Of a stretch of DNA of 6,478 nucleotides, positions 1-6,381 are shown piece after piece (position 1 is the stretch's first letter; each line of letters starts with the position of its first letter). The stretch covers positions 1 to 6,478 of the forward strand of contig JAHWYA010000109.1 of assembly GCA_020028115.1 (NCBI GenBank), in the 5' to 3' direction. The stretch comes from Anaeromyxobacter sp. (GTDB taxonomy: Bacteria; Myxococcota; Myxococcia; Myxococcales; Anaeromyxobacteraceae). Both the position numbers and the translations under genes were made by a program. A model generated the notes under the pieces. That model saw only the letters and a program-made list of their open reading frames with translations. It ran no database searches and had not been told where the DNA came from.

Positions 1-726
1 AAGCGGTTCGGCGGGCTCGCCGCGGTCGACGCAGTGAGCTTCACCGTCGGCGCCGGGCAGCTCGTCGCGCTGATCGGGCCGAACGGCGCGGGCAAGTCCA
101 CCGTCTTCGACCTCGTGTCGGGCGTCGCGGACCCGACCGCCGGCACGATCCGCTTCCGCGGCGAGGCGGTGCACGGGCGGGGTCAGCGGCACGTCGCCGC
201 GATGGGGCTCGGCCGGACGTTCCAGCACGTCCGGCTCCTGCCGGAGATGACGGTCGTCGAGAACGCCGCCCTCGGCGCGCACCTGCGCGGGGACACGGGG
301 ATCGTCCGGGCGGGCCTCCGGCTCGATCGCGCGGAGGAGCGGAGGCTCCTCGGCGAGGCGGCGCGGCAGGTCGAGCGCGTCGGCCTCGGCGCCCACCTCC
401 TCGAGCGCGCCGGGGCGCTCCCGCTCGGCAAGCAGCGCCTGCTCGAGATCGCCCGCGCGCTCTGCGCCGACCCGGTCCTCCTCCTGCTCGACGAGCCCGG
501 CGCGGGGCTCCGCCACCTCGAGAAGCGCGCCCTCGCGGACCTCCTCCGCGCCCTGCGCGCGGGCGGGACCTCGATCCTCCTCGTCGAGCACGACGTCGAC
601 CTCGTCCTCGCGGTCGCGGACCGGGTGGTGGTGATGGACTTTGGCAAGCGGATCGCGGCAGGGCTCCCGGCGGACGTCCGGCGCGATCCCGCCGTGATCG
701 AGGCCTACCTCGGGGGCGTCGCGTGA
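1..726 (+). CDS. livG: Branched-chain amino acid/amide ABC transporter ATP-binding protein, LivG-type (5' end missing)
   Basis: This is one of the two cytoplasmic ATPase subunits that power a HAAT-family importer of branched-chain amino acids, amides or similar solutes. The frame is open from base 1, and the first visible residues (KRFGGLAAV) are the usual LivG N-terminus, so only about ten codons should be missing. The in-frame GTG at 34 is internal, not the start. Numbering from base 1, Walker A GPNGAGKST is at 26-34, the Q-loop RTFQHVRLL starts at 72, the LivG-style signature LPLGKQRLLEIARAL starts at about 140, Walker B LLLLDEP ends at about 166, and the H-loop is VEHD (His 197). The LPLG signature in place of LSGG and the C-terminal MDFGKRIAAG and EAYLG motifs fit LivG and separate it from LivF. 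The stop codon overlaps the next start, which indicates translational coupling. The substrate cannot be told from the ATPase. Confidence 0.93.
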   Translation, partial: KRFGGLAAVDAVSFTVGAGQLVALIGPNGAGKSTVFDLVSGVADPTAGTIRFRGEAVHGRGQRHVAAMGLGRTFQHVRLLPEMTVVENAALGAHLRGDTGIVRAGLRLDRAEERRLLGEAARQVERVGLGAHLLERAGALPLGKQRLLEIARALCADPVLLLLDEPGAGLRHLEKRALADLLRALRAGGTSILLVEHDVDLVLAVADRVVVMDFGKRIAAGLPADVRRDPAVIEAYLGGVA

Positions 727-1460
727 GCGGGGGCGACGCGCTGCTCGAGGTGCGGGGCCTCGAGGTCCGGTACGGAAAGATCGCGGCGGTGCGCGGCGTG
801 TCGCTGCGCGTCGCGCCGGGGCGGGTCGCCACGGTGATCGGCCCGAACGGCGCCGGCAAGACGACGCTCCTCTCGGCCGTGGCGGGGCTCCTCCCCGTCG
901 CCGCGGGCGAGGTGCTGCTCGACGGCCGCCGCATCACCGGGGACCCCGTCGAGGAGAACGCCGGCCGCGGCCTCGCGCTCGTCCCGGAGACGCGCGAGCT
1001 CTTCACCGGGATGAGCGTCGAGGACAACCTCGTCCTCGGCGCGTTCCCGCTCCGCCGCGCCGGGCGCGGCGAGCGGCGCGCCCTGCTCGAGGAGGTGTTC
1101 GGCATCTTCCCCAGGCTCCGCGAGCGGCGCGGCCAGCTCGCGGGCACGCTCTCGGGGGGCGAGCGGCAGATGCTCGCCCTCGGCCGCGCGCTCATGGGCC
1201 GCCCCCGGCTCCTCCTCCTCGACGAGCCGTCCCTCGGGCTCGCCCCCATCGTCGTCCGCGAGATCTTCCAGGTGCTCGTGCGGCTCCGCGCGCAGGGGGT
1301 CGCGATCCTGCTCGTGGAGCAGAACGCGCGCGCCGCCCTGCAGGTCGCGGACGAGGGCTTCGTCCTCGAGACGGGCGAGGTGACGCTCGCGGGGGCCGCG
1401 GCCGCGCTCGCGAGCGACCCCCGCGTCGTCGAGACCTACCTCGGGCTCGAGCCGCGCTAG
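723..1460 (+). CDS. livF: Branched-chain amino acid/amide ABC transporter ATP-binding protein, LivF-type
   Basis: This is the second ATPase of the HAAT importer and is expected to pair with the LivG product at the permease dimer on the inner face of the membrane. It starts at a GTG that overlaps the livG stop in a GTGA arrangement. The 245 residues are close to the usual LivF length. Walker A GPNGAGKTT is at 40-48 and the signature LSGGERQ at 143-149. Walker B LLLLDEP is at 163-169, followed by SLGLAP. The H-loop position carries Gln in VEQN (Gln 200), and the Q-loop region reads VPETRELF. Both departures from the general ABC consensus are normal for LivF. The tail VVETYLGL is also typical. 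Liv permease and binding-protein genes would be expected upstream, outside the window. The downstream neighbour is convergent, so this is the last gene of its operon. Confidence 0.95.
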   Translation: MSGGDALLEVRGLEVRYGKIAAVRGVSLRVAPGRVATVIGPNGAGKTTLLSAVAGLLPVAAGEVLLDGRRITGDPVEENAGRGLALVPETRELFTGMSVEDNLVLGAFPLRRAGRGERRALLEEVFGIFPRLRERRGQLAGTLSGGERQMLALGRALMGRPRLLLLDEPSLGLAPIVVREIFQVLVRLRAQGVAILLVEQNARAALQVADEGFVLETGEVTLAGAAAALASDPRVVETYLGLEPR

Positions 1461-1506
1461 CGCACGCCGTCCGGCGACGAGGTCGGCCCCGAGCGCCGTG
1501 GGGGAC
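1461..1506. other. Convergent intergenic gap between livF and usp
   Basis: This 46-base gap separates the stop codons of two convergent genes. It holds a small inverted repeat (CGCCG-TC-CGGCG) but no T-run on either strand. No intrinsic terminator can be called, so readthrough or Rho-dependent ending is likely (inference). Confidence 0.5.
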
Positions 1507-2340
1507 TCAGTGGGACAGCAGCACCGGCGCGGTGATCTCCTCGAGGCTGCGCCGCGCCGTGCGCGCGACGCTCGGGAACGGCACGCCGTGCCGGCCGCGG
1601 GCGCCCATGACGACGAGGTCCGCGCCGAGGTCGCTCGAGCGGTTGAGGAGGACGTCGAGGACGTCGAGGCCGCGCGCCTTCGCCTCCCGGACCGCCAGGT
1701 AGGTCGGCTCCGCCTGCGCGCGGATGCCGTGCGCCGCGAGGTGACGCAGCACCTCGCGGGCGGGCTCGTCGTCGTCGCCGAGGCCCTCCTCGCGGCTGCG
1801 GACGTCGAGGACGTGGACCGCCTGCGCGCCGCGCAGGAGCGGGATCGCGTCGCCGAGCGCCCGGGCCGACTCGCGGCTCCCGAACCACTCGACGACGGCG
1901 CGGCGGCCGACGTCCTCGAACCTGCCCTCGGCGGGCACGAGGAGGACGGGGCGCCCGCTCTCGAGCAGGACCTTCGTGGCGAGGTCCTCCGGGACGCGCG
2001 CCTCCTCGGGATCCGGCTGCCCGAGGATGGCGAGGTCCGCGTACCGGCAGAAGTGCGCCGCGACGCCCCCGGGGTCGAGCTCGCCCGACGGCACCTTCCA
2101 GAAGTCGGACTCGAGCTTCGCCTCGCCCACCGCGGCCGCGAAGCGCGTCGCGGCCGCCGCGAGCGCGTCGGCCTGGCTCCCGTGCCGGGGGGCGCGGAGC
2201 TTCAGGCCCGGCGCCTCGCCCTCGACGAACAGGCCGGTGAGCCGCGCCCCGAACCGCCGCGCGAGCTTCACCGCGAGCTCGAGCCTCGCTTGCGCCCGCG
2301 CGCCGCCGTCCACGTGAACGATCAGGTGCTTGAACGTCAT
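1507..2340 (-). CDS. Universal stress protein with two tandem UspA domains
   Basis: This is a cytoplasmic universal stress protein of 277 residues with two fused Usp domains. Proteins of this superfamily are linked to survival under starvation, redox or respiratory stress. Domain 1 (about 1-138) opens with the beta strand FKHLIVHVDGG and closes with the paired motifs ADLAILGQ (101-108) and SGRPVLLVP (128-136). Domain 2 (about 146-277) opens with RRAVVEWFGSRESARAL and closes with GADLVVMGARGRHG (239-252) and ITAPVLLSH (269-277). The nucleotide-binding pattern GxxG-9x-G(S/T) is only partly kept: GARG is present, but the final glycine position is Ala or Ser. ATP binding is therefore doubtful. 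The ATG at 2340 is chosen because the Usp fold starts there. The frame is open further upstream, but that extension is low-complexity. A weak GGAAAGG lies about 10 bases upstream. The gene diverges from the small membrane protein gene. Confidence 0.88.
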   Translation of the reverse strand: MTFKHLIVHVDGGARAQARLELAVKLARRFGARLTGLFVEGEAPGLKLRAPRHGSQADALAAAATRFAAAVGEAKLESDFWKVPSGELDPGGVAAHFCRYADLAILGQPDPEEARVPEDLATKVLLESGRPVLLVPAEGRFEDVGRRAVVEWFGSRESARALGDAIPLLRGAQAVHVLDVRSREEGLGDDDEPAREVLRHLAAHGIRAQAEPTYLAVREAKARGLDVLDVLLNRSSDLGADLVVMGARGRHGVPFPSVARTARRSLEEITAPVLLSH

Positions 2341-2377
2341 GCCCGGAGCCCTTTCCCCGCCGCCCGCCGCCGCGGCA

Positions 2378-2393
2378 TGCACGTAAAGTATCA
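2378..2393 (-). promoter_or_regulatory. Possible extended -10 promoter element for the usp gene
   Basis: On the minus strand, TG-A-TACTTT (2393 down to 2385) forms an extended -10-like element in the only AT-rich spot of the region. The inferred transcription start near 2378 would give a leader of about 38 bases before the ATG at 2340. No convincing -35 is seen at the right distance, which an extended -10 may not need. This is inference from consensus only. Confidence 0.3.
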
Positions 2394-2555
2394 GTCCGTC
2401 CCGCCCCTTCGCTCGTAGCACACGCGGCGGACCCGGGGGAGCGCGGCCGCTCCGTCTGCCGCGCCGGGGTGCGTCAACATGGGGCAACCGGCTGCCACGA
2501 CGGGGGTTTCGCTGCGGCGCCCCGCCGCATCGGGAATCCACCCGAGGCCTTCTCC

Positions 2556-2588
2556 GGACTCATTCCCGTGCGGATGGGGACTCGTCCC
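2556..2588 (+). repeat. Pair of direct operator-like repeats, 22-base spacing
   Basis: GGACTCATTCCC at 2556-2567 and GGACTCGTCCC at 2578-2588 share the frame GGACTC-(A)-T/GTCCC, with starts 22 bases apart, about two helical turns. The second copy is also an inverted repeat (GGGAC-TC-GTCCC, 2577-2588). A related inverted half, CGGGAAT at 2531-2537, can pair with ATTCCCG at 2562-2568. They lie 50-110 bases upstream of the small membrane protein gene, a plausible place for a transcription factor site. The function is inferred, and chance similarity in GC-rich DNA is possible. Confidence 0.35.
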
Positions 2589-2629
2589 AATTTCGAACGC
2601 GCGCGGGAAGCGCGAGACTCCACATCGAA

Positions 2630-2636
2630 GGGAGGA
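2630..2636 (+). promoter_or_regulatory. Strong ribosome binding site deciding the start at 2641
   Basis: GGGAGGA ends four bases before the ATG at 2641, an ideal Shine-Dalgarno match and spacing. It settles the start against the upstream in-frame ATG at 2479, which would add 54 residues of unlikely composition. Confidence 0.85.
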
Positions 2637-2640
2637 CGAC

Positions 2641-3069
2641 ATGGCCAAGTACACGGGTGGAGCGAAGGTCGGCAGCGGCTACTACTGGAACACGCGCAAC
2701 TGGGAGGTGGAGACCATCCCCTCCGAGGGCGGCCGGCTGAAGGCAGCCGACGGCGCGAGGTACGTGAAGGTCCCCTTCCCCGCGCTGTTCGTCATCGTCC
2801 CGCTCCTCGGCGCGCTGTTCCTCATGTTCCTCCCCTTCATCGGGTTCGCCCTGTTCGCCTTCGCGATCGCGAAGAAGGTCACGGGCGGCGTGAAGCAGGG
2901 CGCGACGGAGCTCGCGGCGACCGTGCAGCCGGGCAACTTCGCGGCCGGGTCGGCCTACTTCACCGGCAAGCCCGGCGAGGAGAAGCTGGACGAGGCGCCC
3001 GCGGCGCCGAAGGGTGGCGAGCTCGAGGAGCTCGAGAAGGAGATCGCCGCGCGCAAGGAGCAGAAGTAA
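2641..3069 (+). CDS. Small membrane protein of unknown function (142 residues)
   Basis: I do not recognise a characterised family. The predicted protein has three parts. The N-terminal soluble part (1-45) is rich in Gly, Tyr and Trp, including [14 protein letters not shown] at 11-24. A long hydrophobic stretch at about 46-77 is broken by prolines at 47, 54 and 65 and contains LPFIGFALF. It could be one long tilted helix or a tight two-helix hairpin. It is followed by KK and a C-terminal region with [10 protein letters not shown] and a strongly charged, probably helical Glu/Lys tail (about 119-142). No signal peptidase site or catalytic motif is seen. The near-perfect Shine-Dalgarno, GC-ending codons and strong terminator all say it is a real, probably well-expressed gene. 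It stands alone between a divergent usp and a separately promoted aceA, so context gives no clear role. A link to membrane stress is speculation. Confidence 0.85.
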   Translation: MAKYTGGAKVGSGYYWNTRNWEVETIPSEGGRLKAADGARYVKVPFPALFVIVPLLGALFLMFLPFIGFALFAFAIAKKVTGGVKQGATELAATVQPGNFAAGSAYFTGKPGEEKLDEAPAAPKGGELEELEKEIAARKEQK

Positions 3070-3078
3070 GCCGCGCGT

Positions 3079-3104
3079 CGAGGGTCGAACCCCTCGGCGA
3101 GGGG
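3079..3104 (+). other. Two mutually exclusive short hairpins before the terminator
   Basis: CGAGGG (3079-3084) can pair with CCCTCG (3091-3096). The same right arm, as CCCCTCG (3090-3096), can instead pair with CGAGGGG (3098-3104), though with an almost closed loop. The alternative pairing sits between the stop codon and the terminator stem. It may only stabilise the 3' end of the transcript, and chance is possible in this GC-rich sequence. Confidence 0.3.
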
Positions 3105-3105
3105 C

Positions 3106-3139
3106 GCGGGGCCGGGGAAACCCGGCCCCGCTCGTTTTT
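3106..3139 (+). terminator. Strong intrinsic terminator after the small membrane protein gene
   Basis: A perfect 11-base-pair stem, GCGGGGCCGGG (3106-3116) with CCCGGCCCCGC (3121-3131), closes a GAAA tetraloop. TCG and then five T residues (3135-3139) follow. It lies 36 bases after the stop at 3069. The opposite strand has no T-run after the stem, so it should act only rightward. It separates the small membrane protein transcript from the isocitrate lyase gene. Confidence 0.88.
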
Positions 3140-3232
3140 CGGCGTCCTCCGTCCCCTGCGGGCCGCCGCTCGCCTGGCGCCGCCCCGAGCGGGGGCGCCT
3201 CGACGCGATGCGGCGAGACCGGCCCGCAGATA

Positions 3233-3250
3233 GGAAATTCCGGTTACCGG
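3233..3250. promoter_or_regulatory. Adjacent palindromes upstream of isocitrate lyase, candidate operator
   Basis: GGAAATTCC (3233-3241) is a 9-base palindrome around a central base. It abuts CCGGT-T-ACCGG (3240-3250), an 11-base perfect palindrome around a central T. They lie 64-81 bases upstream of the aceA ATG, in the most AT-rich spot of this intergenic stretch, where a regulator of acetate or fatty acid metabolism would be expected to bind. No clear -35/-10 pair could be placed around it; GATAGG and TAGGAA are only weak -10 candidates. The regulator is unknown, and the site does not match the RamB or ScfR boxes I know for isocitrate lyase genes. Confidence 0.4.
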
Positions 3251-3302
3251 GCCGCTGCCCGCCGGCACGCCACCCGCGCCCCCCGCGACCGATCCGCGGG
3301 AA

Positions 3303-3310
3303 GGGAGAGG
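3303..3310 (+). promoter_or_regulatory. Ribosome binding site for isocitrate lyase
   Basis: GGGAGAGG ends three bases before the ATG at 3314; its GGAG core is six bases away. This supports the ATG at 3314 although the frame stays open 300 bases further upstream through the terminator region. Confidence 0.75.
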
Positions 3311-3313
3311 ACC

Positions 3314-5566
3314 ATGGACATCGAGAAGGAGATCGAGGAGCTCAGGCAGTGGTTCGCGAGCCCCCGGTTCCAGGGCATCCGGCGCGTCTACACCGCGCGG
3401 GAAGTGGCGGAGCAGCGCGGCGCCATCCGGCGGGAGTACACGCTCGCCCGCGACGCCGCCGAGGCCTTCTACGCCCGGCTCCGGCAGCTCTTCGAGCAGA
3501 AGAAGTGCATCACGACCTTCGGTCCGTACTCGCCGGGCCAGGCGGTCGCGATGAAGAGGATGGGGATCGACGGCATCTACCTCGGCGGCTGGGCGACCTC
3601 GGCGAAGGGCTCGGCGCTGGAGGACCCCGGCCCCGACCTCGCGAGCTACCCGCTCTCGCAGGTGCCGGACGAGGCCGCGCCCATCGTGCGGGCGCTGCTC
3701 ACCGCCGACCGGAACCAGTACCACGCGCGCGCCCGCATGACGGAGGCGCAGCGCAAGGCGACGCCGGAGGTGGACTTCCGCCCGTTCATCATCGCGGACG
3801 CCGACACCGGCCACGGCGGCGACGCCCACGTGCGCAACCTCATCCGGCGCTTCGTCGAGGTCGGCGTGCCGGGCTACCACATCGAGGACCAGAAGCCCGG
3901 CGTGAAGAAGTGCGGCCACCAGGGCGGCAAGGTGCTCGTCTCCGAGGACGAGCAGCTGAAGCGGCTCTCCGCCGCGCGGTTCCAGCTCGACGTGATGGGC
4001 GTCCCGGGGATCCTCGTCGCGCGCACCGACGCGGAGTCGGCGACGCTCCTCGACGGCCGCAGCGACGACCGCGACCAGCCCTTCATGCTCGGGGCGACGC
4101 ACCTCAACCTCCCGAGCTTCCGCGCCGCGTTCCTCGCGATCCTGCGGCAGTTCCGGCGCGCCGGGGTCGAGGAGCTCTCCGGCCACGAGCTGTACGGCGT
4201 CTGCGAGGAGGAGTACGCCGCCGCCGACGCGTGGCTCGCCAAGCTCGGGTTCGACAAGGCCATCGCGCAGAGCGCCGCCGACTGGCAGAAGGGCGGCGTC
4301 GCGACCGTCGACGCGGCGCTCGACCGGGTGTTCGACAAGTTCGTCGACGTCTGGCAGCAGGAGGCGGGCGTCTGCACCTACGCCGAGGCGGTGGGGAACG
4401 TCATCGCCTTCCGCGAGAGCGAGGGCGAGCACCTCGCCCTGTCGGCCGACCAGTGGAAGGCGTTCGCGGCGCGGGCGCCGTTCTACCAGGCGCGGGAGAA
4501 GGCGCGCGCCCTCGGCGTCCACGTCCCGTGGGACTGCGAGCACGCGAAGACGCCGGACGGCTACTACCAGGTGCGCGCCGGGATCGACTACGCGATCGCG
4601 AAGTCCCTCGCGGCGGCCCCCTTCGCCGACCTCCTCTGGATGGAGACGAAGACCGCCGACCTCGCGGACGCGAGGAAGTTCTCGGCCGCGATCCACGCGG
4701 CCTTCCCGGACAAGATGCTCGCCTACAACCTCTCGCCGTCGTTCAACTGGGACACGACCGGGATGAACGACGAGCAGATGCGCCGCTTCCCGGACGAGCT
4801 CGGGAAGATGGGGTTCGTCTTCAACTTCATCACGTACGGCGGCCACCAGATCGACGGCCTCGCCTCGGAGGAGTTCACGACCGCCCTCCGGCAGGACGGG
4901 ATGCTCGCCCTCGCGCGGCTGCAGCGGAAGTTCCGGCTCCTCGAGTCGGGCTACCGCACGCCGCAGACCCTCGTCGGCGGCCCGCGCGCGGACGCGGCGC
5001 TCATGTCCATCTCCGGGCGGACGTCTACGACGAAGGCGATGGGCCAGGGCTCGACGCAGCACCAGCACCTCGTCCAGACCGAGGTCCCGCCCAAGGTGCT
5101 CGAGGAGTGGCTCGACGTCTGGCGCGCCCACCACGGCGTCCCGGGCAAGCTCCGCGTGCAGCTCAAGCCGCACACCTCGAGCTCGGACCTGCTCGAGCTC
5201 TCCATCTTCTCGAGCGACGGGGAGAAGAAGCTGAACGTCATCTTCGCGCACATCGAGGACCGCCGCGGCCGGGCGATCCTCTCGGTGCGCGACCAGAACA
5301 ACTTCGACCTGACGCTCCGGAAGAAGCGGCTCATGACGCTCGTGCAGCTCTTCCTCTTCCACCGCTACAAGATCGACTCGGCCCACTACGTGACGCCGAC
5401 CGACGACAACCAGCGCCAGGCCGAGGGCATGAAGTCGGAGGGGCTCTTCAACTCGGTCGTCCAGGAGATCGGCGAGATCATCGTCGCCGACGTGAACAAG
5501 GCGCGGGTGCAGGAGCTCGTCGCGCCCGACAAGAAGGCGCTGCAGGCGTTCGTCGCGCGGCGGTGA
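3314..5566 (+). CDS. aceA: Isocitrate lyase, long ICL2-type with C-terminal extension
   Basis: It cleaves isocitrate to glyoxylate and succinate, the first step of the glyoxylate shunt. In mycobacteria related enzymes also cleave methylisocitrate. At 750 residues it is far longer than E. coli AceA (about 434) and close to M. tuberculosis ICL2 (about 766), which it resembles throughout by my memory of that sequence. The motifs match: [11 protein letters not shown] from 89, metal-site DADTGHGGD at 162-170, catalytic Glu 191 in HIED, KKCGH at 198-202 with catalytic Cys 200, substrate-binding Arg 237 in ARTDAES, and NLSPSFNW at 472-479. A helical insertion lies in the barrel at about 270-430. Barrel sequence ends near [13 protein letters not shown] (579 onward). 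The remaining 150 residues correspond to the ICL2 C-terminal domain, which in M. tuberculosis binds acetyl- or propionyl-CoA and activates the enzyme. It is a single-gene unit by context, and no malate synthase gene is in view. Confidence 0.96.
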   Translation: MDIEKEIEELRQWFASPRFQGIRRVYTAREVAEQRGAIRREYTLARDAAEAFYARLRQLFEQKKCITTFGPYSPGQAVAMKRMGIDGIYLGGWATSAKGSALEDPGPDLASYPLSQVPDEAAPIVRALLTADRNQYHARARMTEAQRKATPEVDFRPFIIADADTGHGGDAHVRNLIRRFVEVGVPGYHIEDQKPGVKKCGHQGGKVLVSEDEQLKRLSAARFQLDVMGVPGILVARTDAESATLLDGRSDDRDQPFMLGATHLNLPSFRAAFLAILRQFRRAGVEELSGHELYGVCEEEYAAADAWLAKLGFDKAIAQSAADWQKGGVATVDAALDRVFDKFVDVWQQEAGVCTYAEAVGNVIAFRESEGEHLALSADQWKAFAARAPFYQAREKARALGVHVPWDCEHAKTPDGYYQVRAGIDYAIAKSLAAAPFADLLWMETKTADLADARKFSAAIHAAFPDKMLAYNLSPSFNWDTTGMNDEQMRRFPDELGKMGFVFNFITYGGHQIDGLASEEFTTALRQDGMLALARLQRKFRLLESGYRTPQTLVGGPRADAALMSISGRTSTTKAMGQGSTQHQHLVQTEVPPKVLEEWLDVWRAHHGVPGKLRVQLKPHTSSSDLLELSIFSSDGEKKLNVIFAHIEDRRGRAILSVRDQNNFDLTLRKKRLMTLVQLFLFHRYKIDSAHYVTPTDDNQRQAEGMKSEGLFNSVVQEIGEIIVADVNKARVQELVAPDKKALQAFVARR

Positions 5567-5702
5567 CCCCGCGCGTTCTGCCGCGGTGCGCCGGCGCGCC
5601 GCGTCACCCACGGGGCCCCCACCCGTCCCCGCGAGCTCACGGAGTCGTCGCCGGAGAGGGAGCCCGGCGCCGCTCCGCTCCCGACCTGACGCGGCCGGAG
5701 CG
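5567..5702. other. Convergent intergenic region between aceA and the secreted-protein gene
   Basis: These 136 bases lie between two convergent stop codons. They contain several GC-rich inverted repeats: CGGCGCGCCG at 5592-5601, ACGGG with CCCGT at 5610-5626, and GGAGC with GCTCC at 5659-5676. None is followed by a T-run on either strand. No canonical intrinsic terminator can be named for either gene. There is no plausible gene inside. Confidence 0.5.
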
Positions 5703-6344
5703 CTACCGGCGCGCGCGGCGGCGCGGCCAGGCAGCGACGCCGAGGGCCGCGAGGCCGAGGAGCGCGGGGAGCGCGCCGCTCGTGCCGCAGCCGGTGGTCT
5801 CCACCTCCTGGTGCACGTACGGAACGCCGGTGGTCGAGAGCCCGGGGTCCGTCGAGACCACGGCCTCGGGGTACGGATCGTAGGTGATGGTCCCGATGAT
5901 CGAGGGTGTCCAGTAGTGCCCGGCGGACGCGCCCTGCCCGAGATCCGTCACGTTGAACTTGATCGTGTGGTTCACCGGCGTGCCGCTGCTGTACACGTCG
6001 TGAAAGGAGCGGGTCCAGAGGCCGCTCGGGTCCGTCACGACGGACGGGCCGCTCCCGATCGTCGTCGAGGCCCCGGTGACGTCGAGCCGGGTGTCCACGA
6101 TCGTCCACGCCGACCCGACCCAGCTGCTCGTGCGTACTGGGTCGCTCACCGTCACGGTGACGAGGAAGTCCGCCGGAAACGTGACGAAGCACGGACCGGT
6201 GATCCGGTAGGTCGTCTCGCCGTAGCTGTCGGTGATGGACCGCGTCCAGTCCGTCCCGGTCGGACAGCCCGGCGGTCCACCCGCGCCGGCCGCGGAGGCG
6301 GTTCCGGCGATGACGAGCGCGGCGACGGCGACGGCGTGGCGCAT
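5703..6344 (-). CDS. Secreted repeat protein with signal peptide and MYXO-CTERM-like C-terminal tail
   Basis: This 213-residue protein is of unknown function. A Sec signal peptide (1-18, hydrophobic core VAVAALVIAG) ends in TASA, with likely cleavage before AGAG. The mature part is rich in Thr, Ser, Val, Tyr and Gly, in beta-sandwich style. It carries an internal repeat: WTRSITDSYGET at 33-44 and WTRSFHDVYSSGT at 110-122, 77 residues apart. Cys 27 and Cys 52 could form a disulfide. The tail is TTGCGTSG with Cys 186, a hydrophobic segment to about 205, then WPRRRARR at the very end. That Cys-helix-Arg layout matches the MYXO-CTERM sorting type, in which myxosortase processing and surface attachment are proposed. 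GlyGly-CTERM is a less likely alternative. GGAG nine bases upstream supports the ATG at 6344. A GTG at 6359, also with a G-rich upstream site, would add five residues. Codon use is less extreme than in aceA. Confidence 0.8.
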   Translation of the reverse strand: MRHAVAVAALVIAGTASAAGAGGPPGCPTGTDWTRSITDSYGETTYRITGPCFVTFPADFLVTVTVSDPVRTSSWVGSAWTIVDTRLDVTGASTTIGSGPSVVTDPSGLWTRSFHDVYSSGTPVNHTIKFNVTDLGQGASAGHYWTPSIIGTITYDPYPEAVVSTDPGLSTTGVPYVHQEVETTGCGTSGALPALLGLAALGVAAWPRRRARR

Positions 6345-6381
6345 GGCGGTCTTCTCCACTGGGTCCCCCCGGAAAGGGCGG

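Larger units (their letters stand above)
2341..2640. other. Divergent intergenic region between usp and the small membrane protein gene
   Basis: This 300-base region must hold the promoters for both flanking genes. It contains the possible usp promoter near 2385 and a short inverted repeat, GGAGCG-CGGC-CGCTCC, at 2438-2453. It also has two near-identical direct elements, GGACTCATTCCC (2556-2567) and GGACTCGTCCC (2578-2588). A possible leader hairpin has outer arms TTCGA (2592-2596) and TCGAA (2625-2629). I found no clear sigma70 or sigma54 promoter for the rightward gene, and no convincing gene inside. An in-frame ATG at 2479 could extend the rightward protein but lacks a good ribosome binding site. 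Confidence 0.55.

Noticed and set aside
41..1249. A 402-codon minus-strand frame across livG and livF
   Set aside because: Its low-complexity Arg/Pro/Ser/Ala composition is the antisense shadow of two well-conserved ATPases.
723..1460. Gln in place of His in the LivF H-loop, and LPLG in place of LSGG in LivG, as possible loss of ATPase function
   Set aside because: Both are normal for these LivF and LivG families.
1498..2418. A 306-codon plus-strand frame opposite the universal stress protein
   Set aside because: The minus strand encodes two complete Usp domains with conserved ends. The plus frame is Arg/Ala/Glu-rich noise.
2484..2500. A sigma54-like TGGCA...TTGC element on the minus strand upstream of usp
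   Set aside because: The spacing between the GG and GC doublets is one base short of the strict requirement, and the distance to the gene is long.
2341..2541. N-terminal extension of the universal stress protein to 2541
   Set aside because: The added residues are low-complexity and the Usp fold begins exactly at the ATG at 2340.
2479..2640. N-terminal extension of the small membrane protein to an ATG at 2479
   Set aside because: It has no good ribosome binding site and an unlikely composition, whereas the ATG at 2641 has an ideal Shine-Dalgarno.
2960..5611. An 883-codon open frame on the minus strand opposite isocitrate lyase, and long overlapping plus-strand frames in the same region
   Set aside because: The translations are dominated by Arg, Gly, Ala, Pro, Val and Glu, with no recognisable motif. 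They shadow a clearly conserved enzyme in a very GC-rich genome where stop codons are rare in alternate frames.
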